Positions 48,880 through 57,732 of a DNA stretch of 64,000 bases are shown here, in pieces (positions within the stretch are counted from its first letter, which is position 1; every line of letters starts with the position of its first letter). This DNA is from Denitrobacterium detoxificans (GTDB lineage: Bacteria; Actinomycetota; Coriobacteriia; Coriobacteriales; Eggerthellaceae). Under the pieces are notes generated by a model, which saw only the letters and a list, made by a program, of their open reading frames with translations, searched no databases and was not told where the DNA came from. Made by a program: the position numbers and the translations under genes. The DNA is taken from contig NZ_CP011402.1 in assembly GCF_001643775.1 (NCBI RefSeq), positions 1,038,001-1,102,000 of the forward strand, given 5' to 3'.

Positions 48880-50253
48880 ATGAAGAGTCTACTACTTCTC
48901 GCCCTCGGTCTGGCCCGCACGGTCGTCCTGGGCGCGCGCATCGAGGCCGAGCGCATCGTCGTGAGCGTCCGGCCCTACAAGCGCGAGCAGCGCCGCTGCC
49001 CCGTATGCGGCAGGGCCTGCGACTTCTACGACATGGCGAACCGCGGGGCCCCCAGGCTGTGGAGGGCGATGGACCTGGCGCGCTCGGCCTGCTACCTGGA
49101 GTACGCGCCCTGCAGGGTGCGCTGCCCGGAGCACGGCGTGCGCACCGAGGCCGTCCCCTGGGCGCGGCACGGGGCGCGCTTCACGCGTGACTTCGAGGAC
49201 TGGGTGGCGTGGCTGGCGGTCCGCTGCACCGCCTCGGCGGTCTCCGAGCTCGCCCGCGTCGAGTGGCACAGCGTGGGCGGCGTGTGCAGGCGCGTCTACG
49301 CCGAGCTGGAGGCCGCGCGCGGCGCCTCGAGGTTCGACGGCGTGCGCCGCATCGGCATCGACGAGACGTCGTACAAGAAGGGCCACAAGTACGTCACGGT
49401 GGTCGTCGACCACGACCGCGGCTGCCTCATCTGGGCGCACGAGGGCACCGGCAAGGACGTGCTCAACCTGTTCCTCGACGAGCTCACGCGCGAGCAGAGG
49501 CGCGCCATAGAGGTGGTGACCGCCGACGGCGCGAGGTGGATAAGGCAGCTGGTCAAGCGCCGCTGCCCCAACGCGAGGTGGGTCATGGACCCCTTCCACG
49601 TGGTCCAGTGGATGAACGACGCGCTCGACGCCGTGCGCTGCGAGGAGTGGAACGCCGCCAGGGCCGCCGCCAGGGCCGCCAGGCCCAGGCCCGAGGGCAA
49701 GCGCGGCAGGCCTGCCAAAGGCGAGCTGCCGCCCGAGGAGGTCAGGGCGCTCGAGGAGGAGGCGGCCTCCATCAAGGGCAGCCGCTACGCGCTCGTGAAG
49801 AACCCCGAGGACCTCACCGACGGCCAGAGGGCGAGGCTCGAGGCGCTCAAGAAGAGGGCCGGCTCGCGGCTGGTCAGGGCCTGGGAGCTCAAGGAGGACC
49901 TGCGGGCCGTCTTCCGGGCAGCCGACGGCTCCGAGGCCGCCGAGCTGCTCGACGACTGGATGCACAGGGCCGCCTACTGCAAGATCGCCAAGGTCGTCGC
50001 CGTGGAGAAGAAGGTGCGCCGCCGGCGCGACGACATCATCGCCGCAGTCGAGCTCGGCATCAGCAACGGGCGCGTAGAGGCCATCAACAACAAGATCAAG
50101 GTGACGGTGAGGATGGGCTACGGCTTCCGCAACACCGACAACCTCGTGGCCCTGCTCATGCTCAGGTGCGGCGACTGCCAGCCCCAGCTCCCGGGTCGCC
50201 CGGTGAAGGCGAGGAAGAAGGGCGTGAAGGGAGCGAAGAGCGTTGCTGCCTAG
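48880..50253 (+). CDS. tnpA: ISL3-family transposase
   Basis: 457 residues, apparently intact. An N-terminal zinc-finger part (CPVCGRACDF, later CRVRCPEHG, residues about 38-85) precedes a helix-turn-helix region and the DDE domain: first Asp in RRIGIDETSYKKGHKY (about 160), second in VVTADGARWIRQ, and the final Glu in SNGRVEAINNKIKVTVRM. The helical insertion (about 265-340) is Arg/Lys/Ala-rich. GAGGTG lies upstream of the ATG. The basic tail (VKARKKGVKGAKSVAA) ends 34 bp before the right IS end. Confidence 0.95.
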   Translation: MKSLLLLALGLARTVVLGARIEAERIVVSVRPYKREQRRCPVCGRACDFYDMANRGAPRLWRAMDLARSACYLEYAPCRVRCPEHGVRTEAVPWARHGARFTRDFEDWVAWLAVRCTASAVSELARVEWHSVGGVCRRVYAELEAARGASRFDGVRRIGIDETSYKKGHKYVTVVVDHDRGCLIWAHEGTGKDVLNLFLDELTREQRRAIEVVTADGARWIRQLVKRRCPNARWVMDPFHVVQWMNDALDAVRCEEWNAARAAARAARPRPEGKRGRPAKGELPPEEVRALEEEAASIKGSRYALVKNPEDLTDGQRARLEALKKRAGSRLVRAWELKEDLRAVFRAADGSEAAELLDDWMHRAAYCKIAKVVAVEKKVRRRRDDIIAAVELGISNGRVEAINNKIKVTVRMGYGFRNTDNLVALLMLRCGDCQPQLPGRPVKARKKGVKGAKSVAA

Positions 50254-50287
50254 GCTAGCCCCTTGTCACACAAACTACCGAAGCCTC

Positions 50288-50295
50288 CCTTTTTT
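50288..50295. repeat. Target-site duplication, right copy
   Basis: CCTTTTTT, matching 48714-48721. The preceding base is C on both sides, so the duplication could be nine bases. Confidence 0.75.
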
Positions 50296-50405
50296 TCATT
50301 TGGAAACATCCTTGAAAAGATGAACGTGTAATATGGCACTAATAATGAGGTTACGGCTATGGGCTGATGACGCATCGCGTCTTCGCGAACACGAAGGGAA
50401 GGCTT

Positions 50406-51743
50406 ATGACCCCCGATCAGGAATACGTTCTCAAGACGGTTAAGGCCAGGGACGTTCATTTCGTCCGCTTTTGGTTCACCGACGTCATGGGGAACATGAA
50501 ATCGTTCGCGGTCAATCCCAACGAGCTCGAACATGCCTTTGAAGAGGGCATGGGTTTCGATGGCAGCTGCATCAATGGCTTTTCCGATACGGCGGAAAGC
50601 GACATGCTCGCGTTCCCCGATGCCTCCACGTTCCAGATTCTTCCGTGGCGTCCCGATTCCAATGCCGTGGCGCGTATGTTCTGCAATATTCGCACGCCGG
50701 AAGGCGAACCATTCGAAGGCGATTCGCGCCTCATCCTGTCGCGCGTTGTCCAGAGCGTCCGTGAGGCGGGCTACGAAGCGAATATGGGTCCCGAGGTCGA
50801 ATACTTCTACTTCCGCGACTCGAAGGGGACCGAAGTGCTCGACCGTGGAGGCTACTTCGACCTCACCGAGCTCGATTCGGGTAGTGACCTGCGTCGCGAT
50901 ACCGTTTTGGCCCTCGAGAATATGGGCATTCCTGTTGAATACAGCCATCACGAGAGTGGCCCCAGCCAGCATGAAATCGACTTGCGCTATTCCGATGCAT
51001 GTAGCATGGCCGACGCCGTCATGACGTACAAGATGGTCGTGAAGGAAATCGCCGCGCTTCATGGCGTGTATGCGAGCTTCATGCCCAAGCCTCTTTCCGA
51101 CTGCCCGGGTAGTGGCATGCATGTGCATTTGAGCCTGTTCGATCACGATGATCGCAATGCGTTCTTCGATCCGAACGACCCCCTGGGGCATCACCTCTCG
51201 AGCACCGCAAAGCACTTCATTGCGGGTCTCTTGCATTACGCTCCCGAATTCTGCCTGGTCACGAACCAGTATGTGAATTCCTATAAGCGCCTTACGGGTG
51301 GAAAGGAAGCCCCCGCGTACGTTAGCTGGGCGCGCAGCAATCGTTCTACGCTCGTGCGTATTCCGGGGTATCGTCCATCCGAGGAAATGGCCTGTCGCGT
51401 CGAGATGCGCAATGCCGATCCGGCATGCAATCCGTATCTGGCCTTCGCGGTGATGCTTGCTGCTGGTATGGCAGGCATACGCGAGCAGTTACCGCTTCCG
51501 GAATCCTCCGAGGGCGTGAACCTTTCTTCGCTCGATCCGTCCAAGCTTCGCGAGCTGGGCGTGCAGAAGCTCCCGCTTACCCTGGGCAACGCAATCGAAC
51601 TGTTTGCCGAAAGCGACCTTATGAAATCGGTGCTGGGCGAGCACATCCACGGCTATCTCGTTGATGCGAAATCGCGCGAGTGGCGTGAGTACCTGAAGCA
51701 GGTTTCCCCGTGGGAGCTCGATCGCTGGCTGGAAGTGCTGTAG
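50406..51743 (+). CDS. glnA: Glutamine synthetase type I
   Basis: 445 residues from ATG 50406, with AAGGGAAGG just upstream. It makes glutamine from glutamate, ammonia and ATP. GMGFDGSCINGF, GPEVEYFYF, HHESGPSQHEIDLRYSDA, GSGMHVHLSL, NSYKRL and EMRNADPACNPYLAFAVML mark GSI. The length and the lack of the NLYDLP adenylylation loop place it with GSI-alpha enzymes, which are controlled by feedback and regulators rather than adenylylation. The next gene, two bases downstream, is a GlnR-like regulator. The gene starts 118 bp after the insertion sequence. Confidence 0.96.
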   Translation: MTPDQEYVLKTVKARDVHFVRFWFTDVMGNMKSFAVNPNELEHAFEEGMGFDGSCINGFSDTAESDMLAFPDASTFQILPWRPDSNAVARMFCNIRTPEGEPFEGDSRLILSRVVQSVREAGYEANMGPEVEYFYFRDSKGTEVLDRGGYFDLTELDSGSDLRRDTVLALENMGIPVEYSHHESGPSQHEIDLRYSDACSMADAVMTYKMVVKEIAALHGVYASFMPKPLSDCPGSGMHVHLSLFDHDDRNAFFDPNDPLGHHLSSTAKHFIAGLLHYAPEFCLVTNQYVNSYKRLTGGKEAPAYVSWARSNRSTLVRIPGYRPSEEMACRVEMRNADPACNPYLAFAVMLAAGMAGIREQLPLPESSEGVNLSSLDPSKLRELGVQKLPLTLGNAIELFAESDLMKSVLGEHIHGYLVDAKSREWREYLKQVSPWELDRWLEVL

Positions 51744-51745
51744 CC

Positions 51746-52420
51746 ATGGCGCGCAAGCAAGTCGCGTTCGTGGCGGACAGCCTGGATAACGCCTACACAT
51801 TTCAAAATGCGCTTTCCGATATGGACGTCGACGTCGTTGCCTGGTCGAGCGCCCGCTTCGAGAAGGCAACTGCGCAGCGATTCGACTTCGACTTGCTCAT
51901 CTATGAGATTTCGGGCAATGTCTCCGAGGTGCTTCACCGTCTTGAACGGGTGCTTTCCAGCGAATCGAATGCATGCGCGCTGTTCGTCGTCGATGAGGCG
52001 TCGTTGTCGGGCCTTTGCCTTCCCACGCAGGTGAAGTGCGACTTCATCCTAAGCGGAGCGTCAGGTGCGGAATGCACCGCTCGCATTAGGCAGCTTCTCT
52101 GGCCGGGCAACGAAACGAATGTCGATGACTATATCGTCGTCGATGGCATGACCATCAACTTGGCCACGTATCAGGTTGACGTAGATGGCTCTCCGCTCGA
52201 CTTCACGTATCTGGAATATGCACTGCTCGCGTTTCTCGCGTCGCATCCTGGTCGTACGTATTCGCGTGATGCGCTCCTGAGTCGCGTGTGGGGTTTCGAC
52301 TACTATGGCGGCAGCCGTACCGTCGACGTGCACGTTCGTCGTATTCGCGCAAAGCTTGGTCCTGAACTTGCGCAGCATTTGGAAACCGTGCGTGGGGTAG
52401 GCTATCTCTGGAACGTGTAG
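51746..52420 (+). CDS. OmpR-type orphan regulator beside glnA (GlnR-like)
   Basis: 224 residues from ATG 51746. The N-terminal half has a receiver-like fold, but the usual phosphoacceptor position holds Glu (DLLIYEISGN), and acidic-pocket residues are poorly kept. The C-terminal half is an OmpR winged helix (LDFTYLEYALLAFLASHPGR, YSRDALLSRVWGFDYYGG, RTVDVHVRRIRAKLG). No sensor kinase is adjacent. Actinobacterial GlnR proteins are likewise OmpR-like, unphosphorylated and control glnA. The two-base gap to glnA supports a link to nitrogen control, but the name is inferred from context. Confidence 0.82.
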   Translation: MARKQVAFVADSLDNAYTFQNALSDMDVDVVAWSSARFEKATAQRFDFDLLIYEISGNVSEVLHRLERVLSSESNACALFVVDEASLSGLCLPTQVKCDFILSGASGAECTARIRQLLWPGNETNVDDYIVVDGMTINLATYQVDVDGSPLDFTYLEYALLAFLASHPGRTYSRDALLSRVWGFDYYGGSRTVDVHVRRIRAKLGPELAQHLETVRGVGYLWNV

Positions 52421-52422
52421 GG

Positions 52423-52428
52423 TATACT
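52423..52428 (+). promoter_or_regulatory. Possible -10 box for polA
   Basis: TATACT, 41 bp upstream of the polA ATG, right after the regulator's stop. Confidence 0.35.
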
Positions 52429-52468
52429 CAACTATTCGTAAGTTGTTTTTACCGGGAAGCGTGTTCCT

Positions 52469-55123
52469 ATGCCTAAGAAAATAGCTGTCATCGACGGAAA
52501 CTCCCTGATGCATCGCGCGTATCATGCGGTGCCGCCAACCATGAACGCGCCCGACGGCACTCCTACCAATGCCGTATTCGGCTTCCTTTCCATGTTCTTC
52601 AAGTTCATTGAGGTTGCCGCACCCGACGCGGTTGTCTGCGCGTTTGACGTGGGTAAGCCGAAGTTTCGCATCGAGGCGCTCGAGCAGTACAAGGCGCAGC
52701 GTCCTCCCATGGATGACGAACTGCGCGTTCAGTTCCCGCTCGTCGAGGAAATCTTGGAGAGCATGAACATTCCCGTGGTGAAGGTTCCCGGTTGGGAAGG
52801 CGACGACATCCTGGGCACCATTTCCGCCCGCGCCGATGCCCTCGGATACGATTCTCTCCTGGTTACGGGCGATAAGGATGCGTGTCAGCTTGCCAGTGAA
52901 CATACGCACATCGTAAATACGAAGAAGGGCATTTCCGATGTCGTGATCTACGACCCGGCGGGCGTTCAGGAAAAGTACGGCGTAACCCCGGAGCAGATTC
53001 CCGATTATCTGGGGTTCATGGGCGATTCCGCCGATAACATCCCAGGCGTACCTGGTATTGGCCCGAAGAGCGCCTCCAAGCTTCTGCAACAGTTTGGCAG
53101 CATGGAGGGCGTGTACGAAAACCTCGACAAGCTAAAGGGCAAGCAGCTCGAGAACCTTACCAATAATCGTGATGCGGCCTTCCTGTCGCGCGATGTCGCC
53201 ATCATCAAGCGCGACCTCGACTTCGAGCTCGATCTTGATGCCGTTTCGTTCCCCTCGTATACCGCCGAATCCGTTTCGGAGGCGTTCGACAAGCTGCGCT
53301 TGAAGGCCCATCTGGGCAAGGCGCTTGCGCTTATTGGCGGCCAGGCGGTTCAGCATAACGTCGAGATTCCCTGGCGAGATTACCTTACGGGGGACGACGC
53401 CAAGGTGTTTGCCGACGAGGTTCTCGACGACGGCGTGGCACACGACGCAGACGACGTTGTGGGCATTGCCTTCCTCAAGAGCGATCAGGGTTCCATCTTT
53501 GGCGACGATCTTATGCTGGCCGTTTCCACGGCGAAGGCATGCGCGCTGTTGGAAGGGTCGCAGGCTCAGGCTATGTTGTCTCATGCGGTTTTGGTTTCGG
53601 GCGTCATTCCCGTTGCCGTATACGATGCCAAGGCAGTTGCGGGCGAAGTGTATCCCGCCGATACTGCCGAAGAGAAGCTCATTCATACGCACGACCTGTT
53701 CGATATGAAGCTGTTCGACGTGAGTCTTGCCGCTTACGTGCTCGATTCCTCTGCGCGCGATTACACGCCGGCGCATCTAGCCGAGCGCTACTTGGGCGGC
53801 GCGTTGCCTCAGGGCTCTTCCGACGCTGATGAGCTGGTCATTCAGGCGGCTGCCATTCGCCTGCTTTCCGGCGAGCTCAGCAAGCGCATGGAAGAAGACT
53901 GCGTCTATGACGTCTACAGCGATATCGATGCTCCGCTCGTTCCCGTGCTTGCGCATATGGAACGCGTGGGTGCGGCTATCGACGTCGATCATCTTCGCGC
54001 ACTGGGCGAAAAGACTCAGGGCGATTTGGATGCACTCGTTGCGCAAATCTACGAGCTAGCAGGCGAGGAGTTCAACGTCGATTCTCCCAAGCAGGTAGGC
54101 CATATTTTGTTCGAGGTCATTGGCCTGAAGCCGAAGAAGAAGACCTCGCGTGGCTATTCCACCGACGCCAAGGTGCTTTCCGAGCTTGCAAACGAGCATG
54201 AGCTTCCGGGTCTCATCCTGAAGTACCGCGAGCTTGCGAAGATCAAGGGCACGTACATCGACGCGCTGCCGAAGATGCGTCGCGGCGACGGTCGCCTTCA
54301 TACTTCGTTCAACCAGACGGTTACCACTACGGGCCGTCTGAGCTCGAGCGACCCCAACCTGCAGAACATCCCCGTGCGCACGGCGTTTGGCCGCCATATT
54401 CGCGAATGCTTCGTGCCGCTTACCGAGGGCCACGTGTTCATGTCTGCGGACTATTCGCAAATCGAGCTTCGTCTGCTTGCGCATCTTTCGGGCGACGAGC
54501 ATTTGGTTGCTGCATTCAATTCCGGTGCCGACTTCCATGCTGCTACTGCTTCGCATGTATTCGGCGTACCCATCGAAGAAGTCACTCCCGAACTGCGCAG
54601 TCGCGCAAAGGCCGTGAACTTCGGCATCGTGTATGGCCAGCAGGCATATGGCCTCTCGCAGACCCTGAAGGTTTCCTTTGCCGAGGCCCAGCAAATGATC
54701 GACCAGTACTTCGAGGCATATCCGGGCGTTCGTTCGTACCTTGATGGCGTTGTGGAATTCGCTCGCGAGCATGGCTATGCTCAGACCATGTTCGGGCGCA
54801 AGCGCCATATTCCCGAAATTAACGTGCGCAACGCGCAGCAGCGTTCGTTTGCGGAGCGCAGGGCTATGAACCATCCCATGCAGGGCAGTGCGGCCGATAT
54901 CATCAAGCTTGCCATGGTCCAAGCTGAAAACCGCCTGCGTCACGAGTTCCCCAATGCGAAGCTCATGATTCAGGTGCACGACGAACTCGACTTGTCCGTT
55001 CCTGCCGATCAGGTGGAGCCGGTAAGCGAGCTGTTGCGCGAAGTCATGGAGAACGTGGTTGAACTTTCGGTGCCTCTCATTGTCGATGTGCAGTCGGGCG
55101 AAAACTGGGCGCAGGCTCACTAG
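52469..55123 (+). CDS. polA: DNA polymerase I
   Basis: 884 residues. N-terminal 5' nuclease (IAVIDGNSLMHRAYHA, GWEGDDILGT, VTGDKDACQL, GDSADNIPGVPGIGPKSA). The middle 3'-5' exonuclease-like domain lacks the DxE metal-binding motif, so proofreading is probably absent. The C-terminal polymerase has DPNLQNIPVRT, DYSQIELRLLAHLSGD, RAKAVNFGIVYG and QVHDELD. It fills gaps and removes RNA primers. The downstream SEC-C gene begins 8 bp after the stop and may be co-transcribed. Confidence 0.97.
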   Translation: MPKKIAVIDGNSLMHRAYHAVPPTMNAPDGTPTNAVFGFLSMFFKFIEVAAPDAVVCAFDVGKPKFRIEALEQYKAQRPPMDDELRVQFPLVEEILESMNIPVVKVPGWEGDDILGTISARADALGYDSLLVTGDKDACQLASEHTHIVNTKKGISDVVIYDPAGVQEKYGVTPEQIPDYLGFMGDSADNIPGVPGIGPKSASKLLQQFGSMEGVYENLDKLKGKQLENLTNNRDAAFLSRDVAIIKRDLDFELDLDAVSFPSYTAESVSEAFDKLRLKAHLGKALALIGGQAVQHNVEIPWRDYLTGDDAKVFADEVLDDGVAHDADDVVGIAFLKSDQGSIFGDDLMLAVSTAKACALLEGSQAQAMLSHAVLVSGVIPVAVYDAKAVAGEVYPADTAEEKLIHTHDLFDMKLFDVSLAAYVLDSSARDYTPAHLAERYLGGALPQGSSDADELVIQAAAIRLLSGELSKRMEEDCVYDVYSDIDAPLVPVLAHMERVGAAIDVDHLRALGEKTQGDLDALVAQIYELAGEEFNVDSPKQVGHILFEVIGLKPKKKTSRGYSTDAKVLSELANEHELPGLILKYRELAKIKGTYIDALPKMRRGDGRLHTSFNQTVTTTGRLSSSDPNLQNIPVRTAFGRHIRECFVPLTEGHVFMSADYSQIELRLLAHLSGDEHLVAAFNSGADFHAATASHVFGVPIEEVTPELRSRAKAVNFGIVYGQQAYGLSQTLKVSFAEAQQMIDQYFEAYPGVRSYLDGVVEFAREHGYAQTMFGRKRHIPEINVRNAQQRSFAERRAMNHPMQGSAADIIKLAMVQAENRLRHEFPNAKLMIQVHDELDLSVPADQVEPVSELLREVMENVVELSVPLIVDVQSGENWAQAH

Positions 55124-55131
55124 GGGCTTCG

Positions 55132-56715
55132 ATGCATCTTACTGATTCCCAGTGCGATAGGTATTTCGATGTCATGGATTGCCTGCTCACGTACGTGAAC
55201 GGGCGATTCAACGTGGTCGATGCGAACGAGGTTGACGATCGCGATCCGCTTATCGAAGCGAAGCTGGCGCTCATCGCGCATGAGCTATGGGAGAACGTTG
55301 CAGTAATCGACGACTTCGTGCGCGACAATCCCTACGATTTGCCTCAGGCCGACCTGGCGCTCACGCAATCGTGGAAGCATGCGCTCTCGGGGACGTTTAC
55401 CGTTGTGAGGTACCAGCAAGGGCATGCCATCCTCATGCACGAATCGGGCATCTACAGCGTTTCGGGCGTGGAAGCCGATTGGGAAGAGGTATTGGGCAGG
55501 GTTCCTGCTGTCGTCGATGCTGTGCTTCTTCCGTTCGAGGGGTCGATTATCTACGATGGCTTCCTATCCATTGGCGATGTGCCCGAGGCACGTGCGCGTG
55601 CCATTGCCGACGAGTTCGAAGAACGTTGTCAGCAGGGCGTTGCTTCCACGGCGGATGAATTTCTGCAGCGTTCCAGCGCCTATCACGAGGCGCAGAGCAT
55701 GCTCGAATTCGAGAAGTTCATGAACTCGCTCGATCGTCATCAGAGCCAGGAACCCGAGGTGCTGCCCAAGGGCTTTCATCGAGGCGCGCTGGCGGGGCTT
55801 TCTGGCAAGGAACGAGATGAGGCGGTTGAGCGTGACCTTGATCGTCGTTTCGGGGAATCGAAGCCTGCGGCGCTCGCAACGAGGGAAGACGAAGCGCTTA
55901 ACATCATCGGGCTTTGCACGTTGTATTGCGGCATCGTCCGCCTTTCCGATGCGTATCGCCAGTACTGCGCGTGCGTGCACGAGCCCATGGGCGAATCCGA
56001 GTTTCGTACCCTTGCCGTTCGAGCAGGTCAGGACAAGGAAGCACCGTTTGTTATCTGGATCGAAGGCGAGCATGTGCATGCGATGCACTTCACGCTCGAC
56101 GAGGAATACGTTGCCGCGCAGGTGGCGCAACGCATCACCGAGGGAACCTCTGTGAAGGCGTTTGCCTCCATGGAGCGCAACATTGCCGATTTTCGTCGCA
56201 TGCTCGAAGACGAGCTGGGCAACCTTGATGGCATGCGCCATTATCTGGCGCGTGAGCACGAGAAGTTCTCGATGCGCCCACTTCCGCCGTATTTGCCTGA
56301 TGCTGACGCGTTTGACGTCATTTTCGATAACACGTGCATCCAGATGCTCATTTCGTTCCTGGACGAGCGCATACCCGATGGCCAGGACGATTATCTCTTT
56401 GCCGATAGGGTAGTGGAGGAGCTCGTTTTGGGCGCCATCGAAATTGGCGACGTCCAGGCCATGCATGCCTATACGCATCAGCTAGGACTCGATGGCTGCT
56501 GTGCCGACGAGACGCGCCTGCGTCAGCTGGTGGCGAACGTCTATGACAACGTGCCTTCCTGGGAAAACAACGGTTGGTCTCCGCGCGAAGTGCGCGAGAG
56601 GCTTACCGGTCGCCGTATGTTCTACGATGAGCGCGGCAAACTCATGAAGGTGGGTAGCAACGATCCGTGCCCCTGCGGTAGCGGGCTCGAGTATCGCGAC
56701 TGCTGCGGGCGCTAA
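55132..56715 (+). CDS. SEC-C motif protein of unknown function
   Basis: 527 residues. Only the last 20 or so are recognisable: KVGSNDPCPCGSGLEYRDCC is a SEC-C zinc-binding motif like that at the end of SecA, where it contacts SecB or the ribosome. The rest is mostly helical, acidic and cytoplasmic, with a charged middle helix (SGKERDEAVERDLDRRFGES). Starts 8 bp after polA. SEC-C is also found on YecA-like and other poorly known proteins. A metal-dependent docking role is all that can be suggested. Confidence 0.75.
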   Translation: MHLTDSQCDRYFDVMDCLLTYVNGRFNVVDANEVDDRDPLIEAKLALIAHELWENVAVIDDFVRDNPYDLPQADLALTQSWKHALSGTFTVVRYQQGHAILMHESGIYSVSGVEADWEEVLGRVPAVVDAVLLPFEGSIIYDGFLSIGDVPEARARAIADEFEERCQQGVASTADEFLQRSSAYHEAQSMLEFEKFMNSLDRHQSQEPEVLPKGFHRGALAGLSGKERDEAVERDLDRRFGESKPAALATREDEALNIIGLCTLYCGIVRLSDAYRQYCACVHEPMGESEFRTLAVRAGQDKEAPFVIWIEGEHVHAMHFTLDEEYVAAQVAQRITEGTSVKAFASMERNIADFRRMLEDELGNLDGMRHYLAREHEKFSMRPLPPYLPDADAFDVIFDNTCIQMLISFLDERIPDGQDDYLFADRVVEELVLGAIEIGDVQAMHAYTHQLGLDGCCADETRLRQLVANVYDNVPSWENNGWSPREVRERLTGRRMFYDERGKLMKVGSNDPCPCGSGLEYRDCCGR

Positions 56716-57177
56716 TTACTTTCCAGCGGCAATCTGGCTGAACGTGACGTTGCCTTCGGCATCGCCCGAAACCGTTACGGTGTAGGTGCCCGGTGCGAGC
56801 CCGTCGATGGTTTGGAACACTTCGCCCGAAAGCGAACGGCTAAAGGCGGCGTATCCGCCTGCTTCGGTAATTGTAAGCGTTGCCTCGCCTGCGGTTATCT
56901 CTGCTTCCATCTGCAGATTCGTGTTTTCCTGGATGGTGACCGATTCCGACTGCTCGCCCTTCGAAAGGTCGAATTCGAAAAGCGGGGTAGCGCTGCTGGA
57001 CTTCTTCTGCTCCGCTTCCTTCGATGCGTCGGAGCTGGTATCCGAGTTCTGAGCGTTTTCGCTTGCAGCCTCTTGGTTGGTTTCCTGTGGCTCTTGGGCG
57101 CTATTCGCATTGTTTGCGCAGCCGGCAAAGATGAGACACGTTGCGCACAGCAGGGTGCAGAGTATGGCGTTTCGCAT
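56716..57177 (-). CDS. Small secreted lipoprotein
   Basis: 153 residues from ATG 57177, with GGGAGGAACC upstream. A signal peptide with lipobox FAGC (about residues 17-20), then a Glu/Ser/Asn-rich linker to about 65, then a small beta-rich domain (VTIQENTNLQMEAEI, GTYTVTVSGDAEGNVTFS). No known family recognised. Convergent with the SEC-C gene, whose stop it abuts, and divergent from trxA. Confidence 0.8.
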   Translation of the reverse strand: MRNAILCTLLCATCLIFAGCANNANSAQEPQETNQEAASENAQNSDTSSDASKEAEQKKSSSATPLFEFDLSKGEQSESVTIQENTNLQMEAEITAGEATLTITEAGGYAAFSRSLSGEVFQTIDGLAPGTYTVTVSGDAEGNVTFSQIAAGK

Positions 57178-57350
57178 GGTTCCTCCCATCGTTTGCTCCC
57201 TATTGTATGGGCTATCTCGCCTCGCTTTCACCTCCATTCGGCGAATAGATGGCAAAACAAAGCTGCAATGGGAAATTGAATTGCGTGCAATTAGATGTGA
57301 CGAAATGATAACGATGCGGGCTTCCTCCTTCCGCGATGGGGTTTTGGGAG

Positions 57351-57356
57351 TATAGT
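57351..57356 (+). promoter_or_regulatory. Possible -10 box for trxA-trxB
   Basis: TATAGT, 47 bp upstream of the trxA ATG; AAAAGGAG follows as ribosome site. Confidence 0.4.
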
Positions 57357-57403
57357 GGTCACCAATACATAGAGCGCATTGCGCACAACGAAAAGGAGTA
57401 ATC

Positions 57404-57712
57404 ATGGCTCAGGTACTTTCTTCGGCAGAATTCGATTCCAAGGTCCTTCAGGCTTCCGAGCCCGTCCTCGTCGACTTCTACGCCGATTGGTGCGGCCCCT
57501 GCAAGATGATGTCGCCGACGATTGACGAGGTTGCCAATGAGATGTCTGGCAAGGCGAGCGTCTACAAGGTGAATGTTGACGAGTGCCCCGATATTGCCCA
57601 GCGCTATGGCGTCATGAGCATTCCCACCCTCATCGTGTTCCAGGGCGGGGAAATCAAGAACCAGACGCTTGGCGCCCAGCCCAAGGCTTCCGTTCTGGCT
57701 CTGTTCGACTAG
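57404..57712 (+). CDS. trxA: Thioredoxin
   Basis: 102 residues. Active site DWCGPCKMM (Cys-Gly-Pro-Cys), with the conserved cis-Pro region SIPTLIVF. A cytoplasmic disulfide reductant that is itself reduced by the thioredoxin reductase encoded 20 bp downstream. AAAAGGAG precedes the ATG. Confidence 0.97.
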   Translation: MAQVLSSAEFDSKVLQASEPVLVDFYADWCGPCKMMSPTIDEVANEMSGKASVYKVNVDECPDIAQRYGVMSIPTLIVFQGGEIKNQTLGAQPKASVLALFD

Positions 57713-57732
57713 CACGTAGCGAGGTCGATATC

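Larger units (their letters stand above)
48722..50287 (+). mobile_element. ISL3-family insertion sequence
   Basis: 1566 bp. Left end GGCTCTTCGGTGGTTTCTGTG and right end (reverse) GAGGCTTCGGTAGTTTGTGTG are matching imperfect inverted repeats. The element is bordered by CCTTTTTT on both sides. It carries one transposase gene and has visibly higher GC than its surroundings, which suggests recent arrival. Ends may shift by one base because C and T runs flank the element. Confidence 0.88.
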
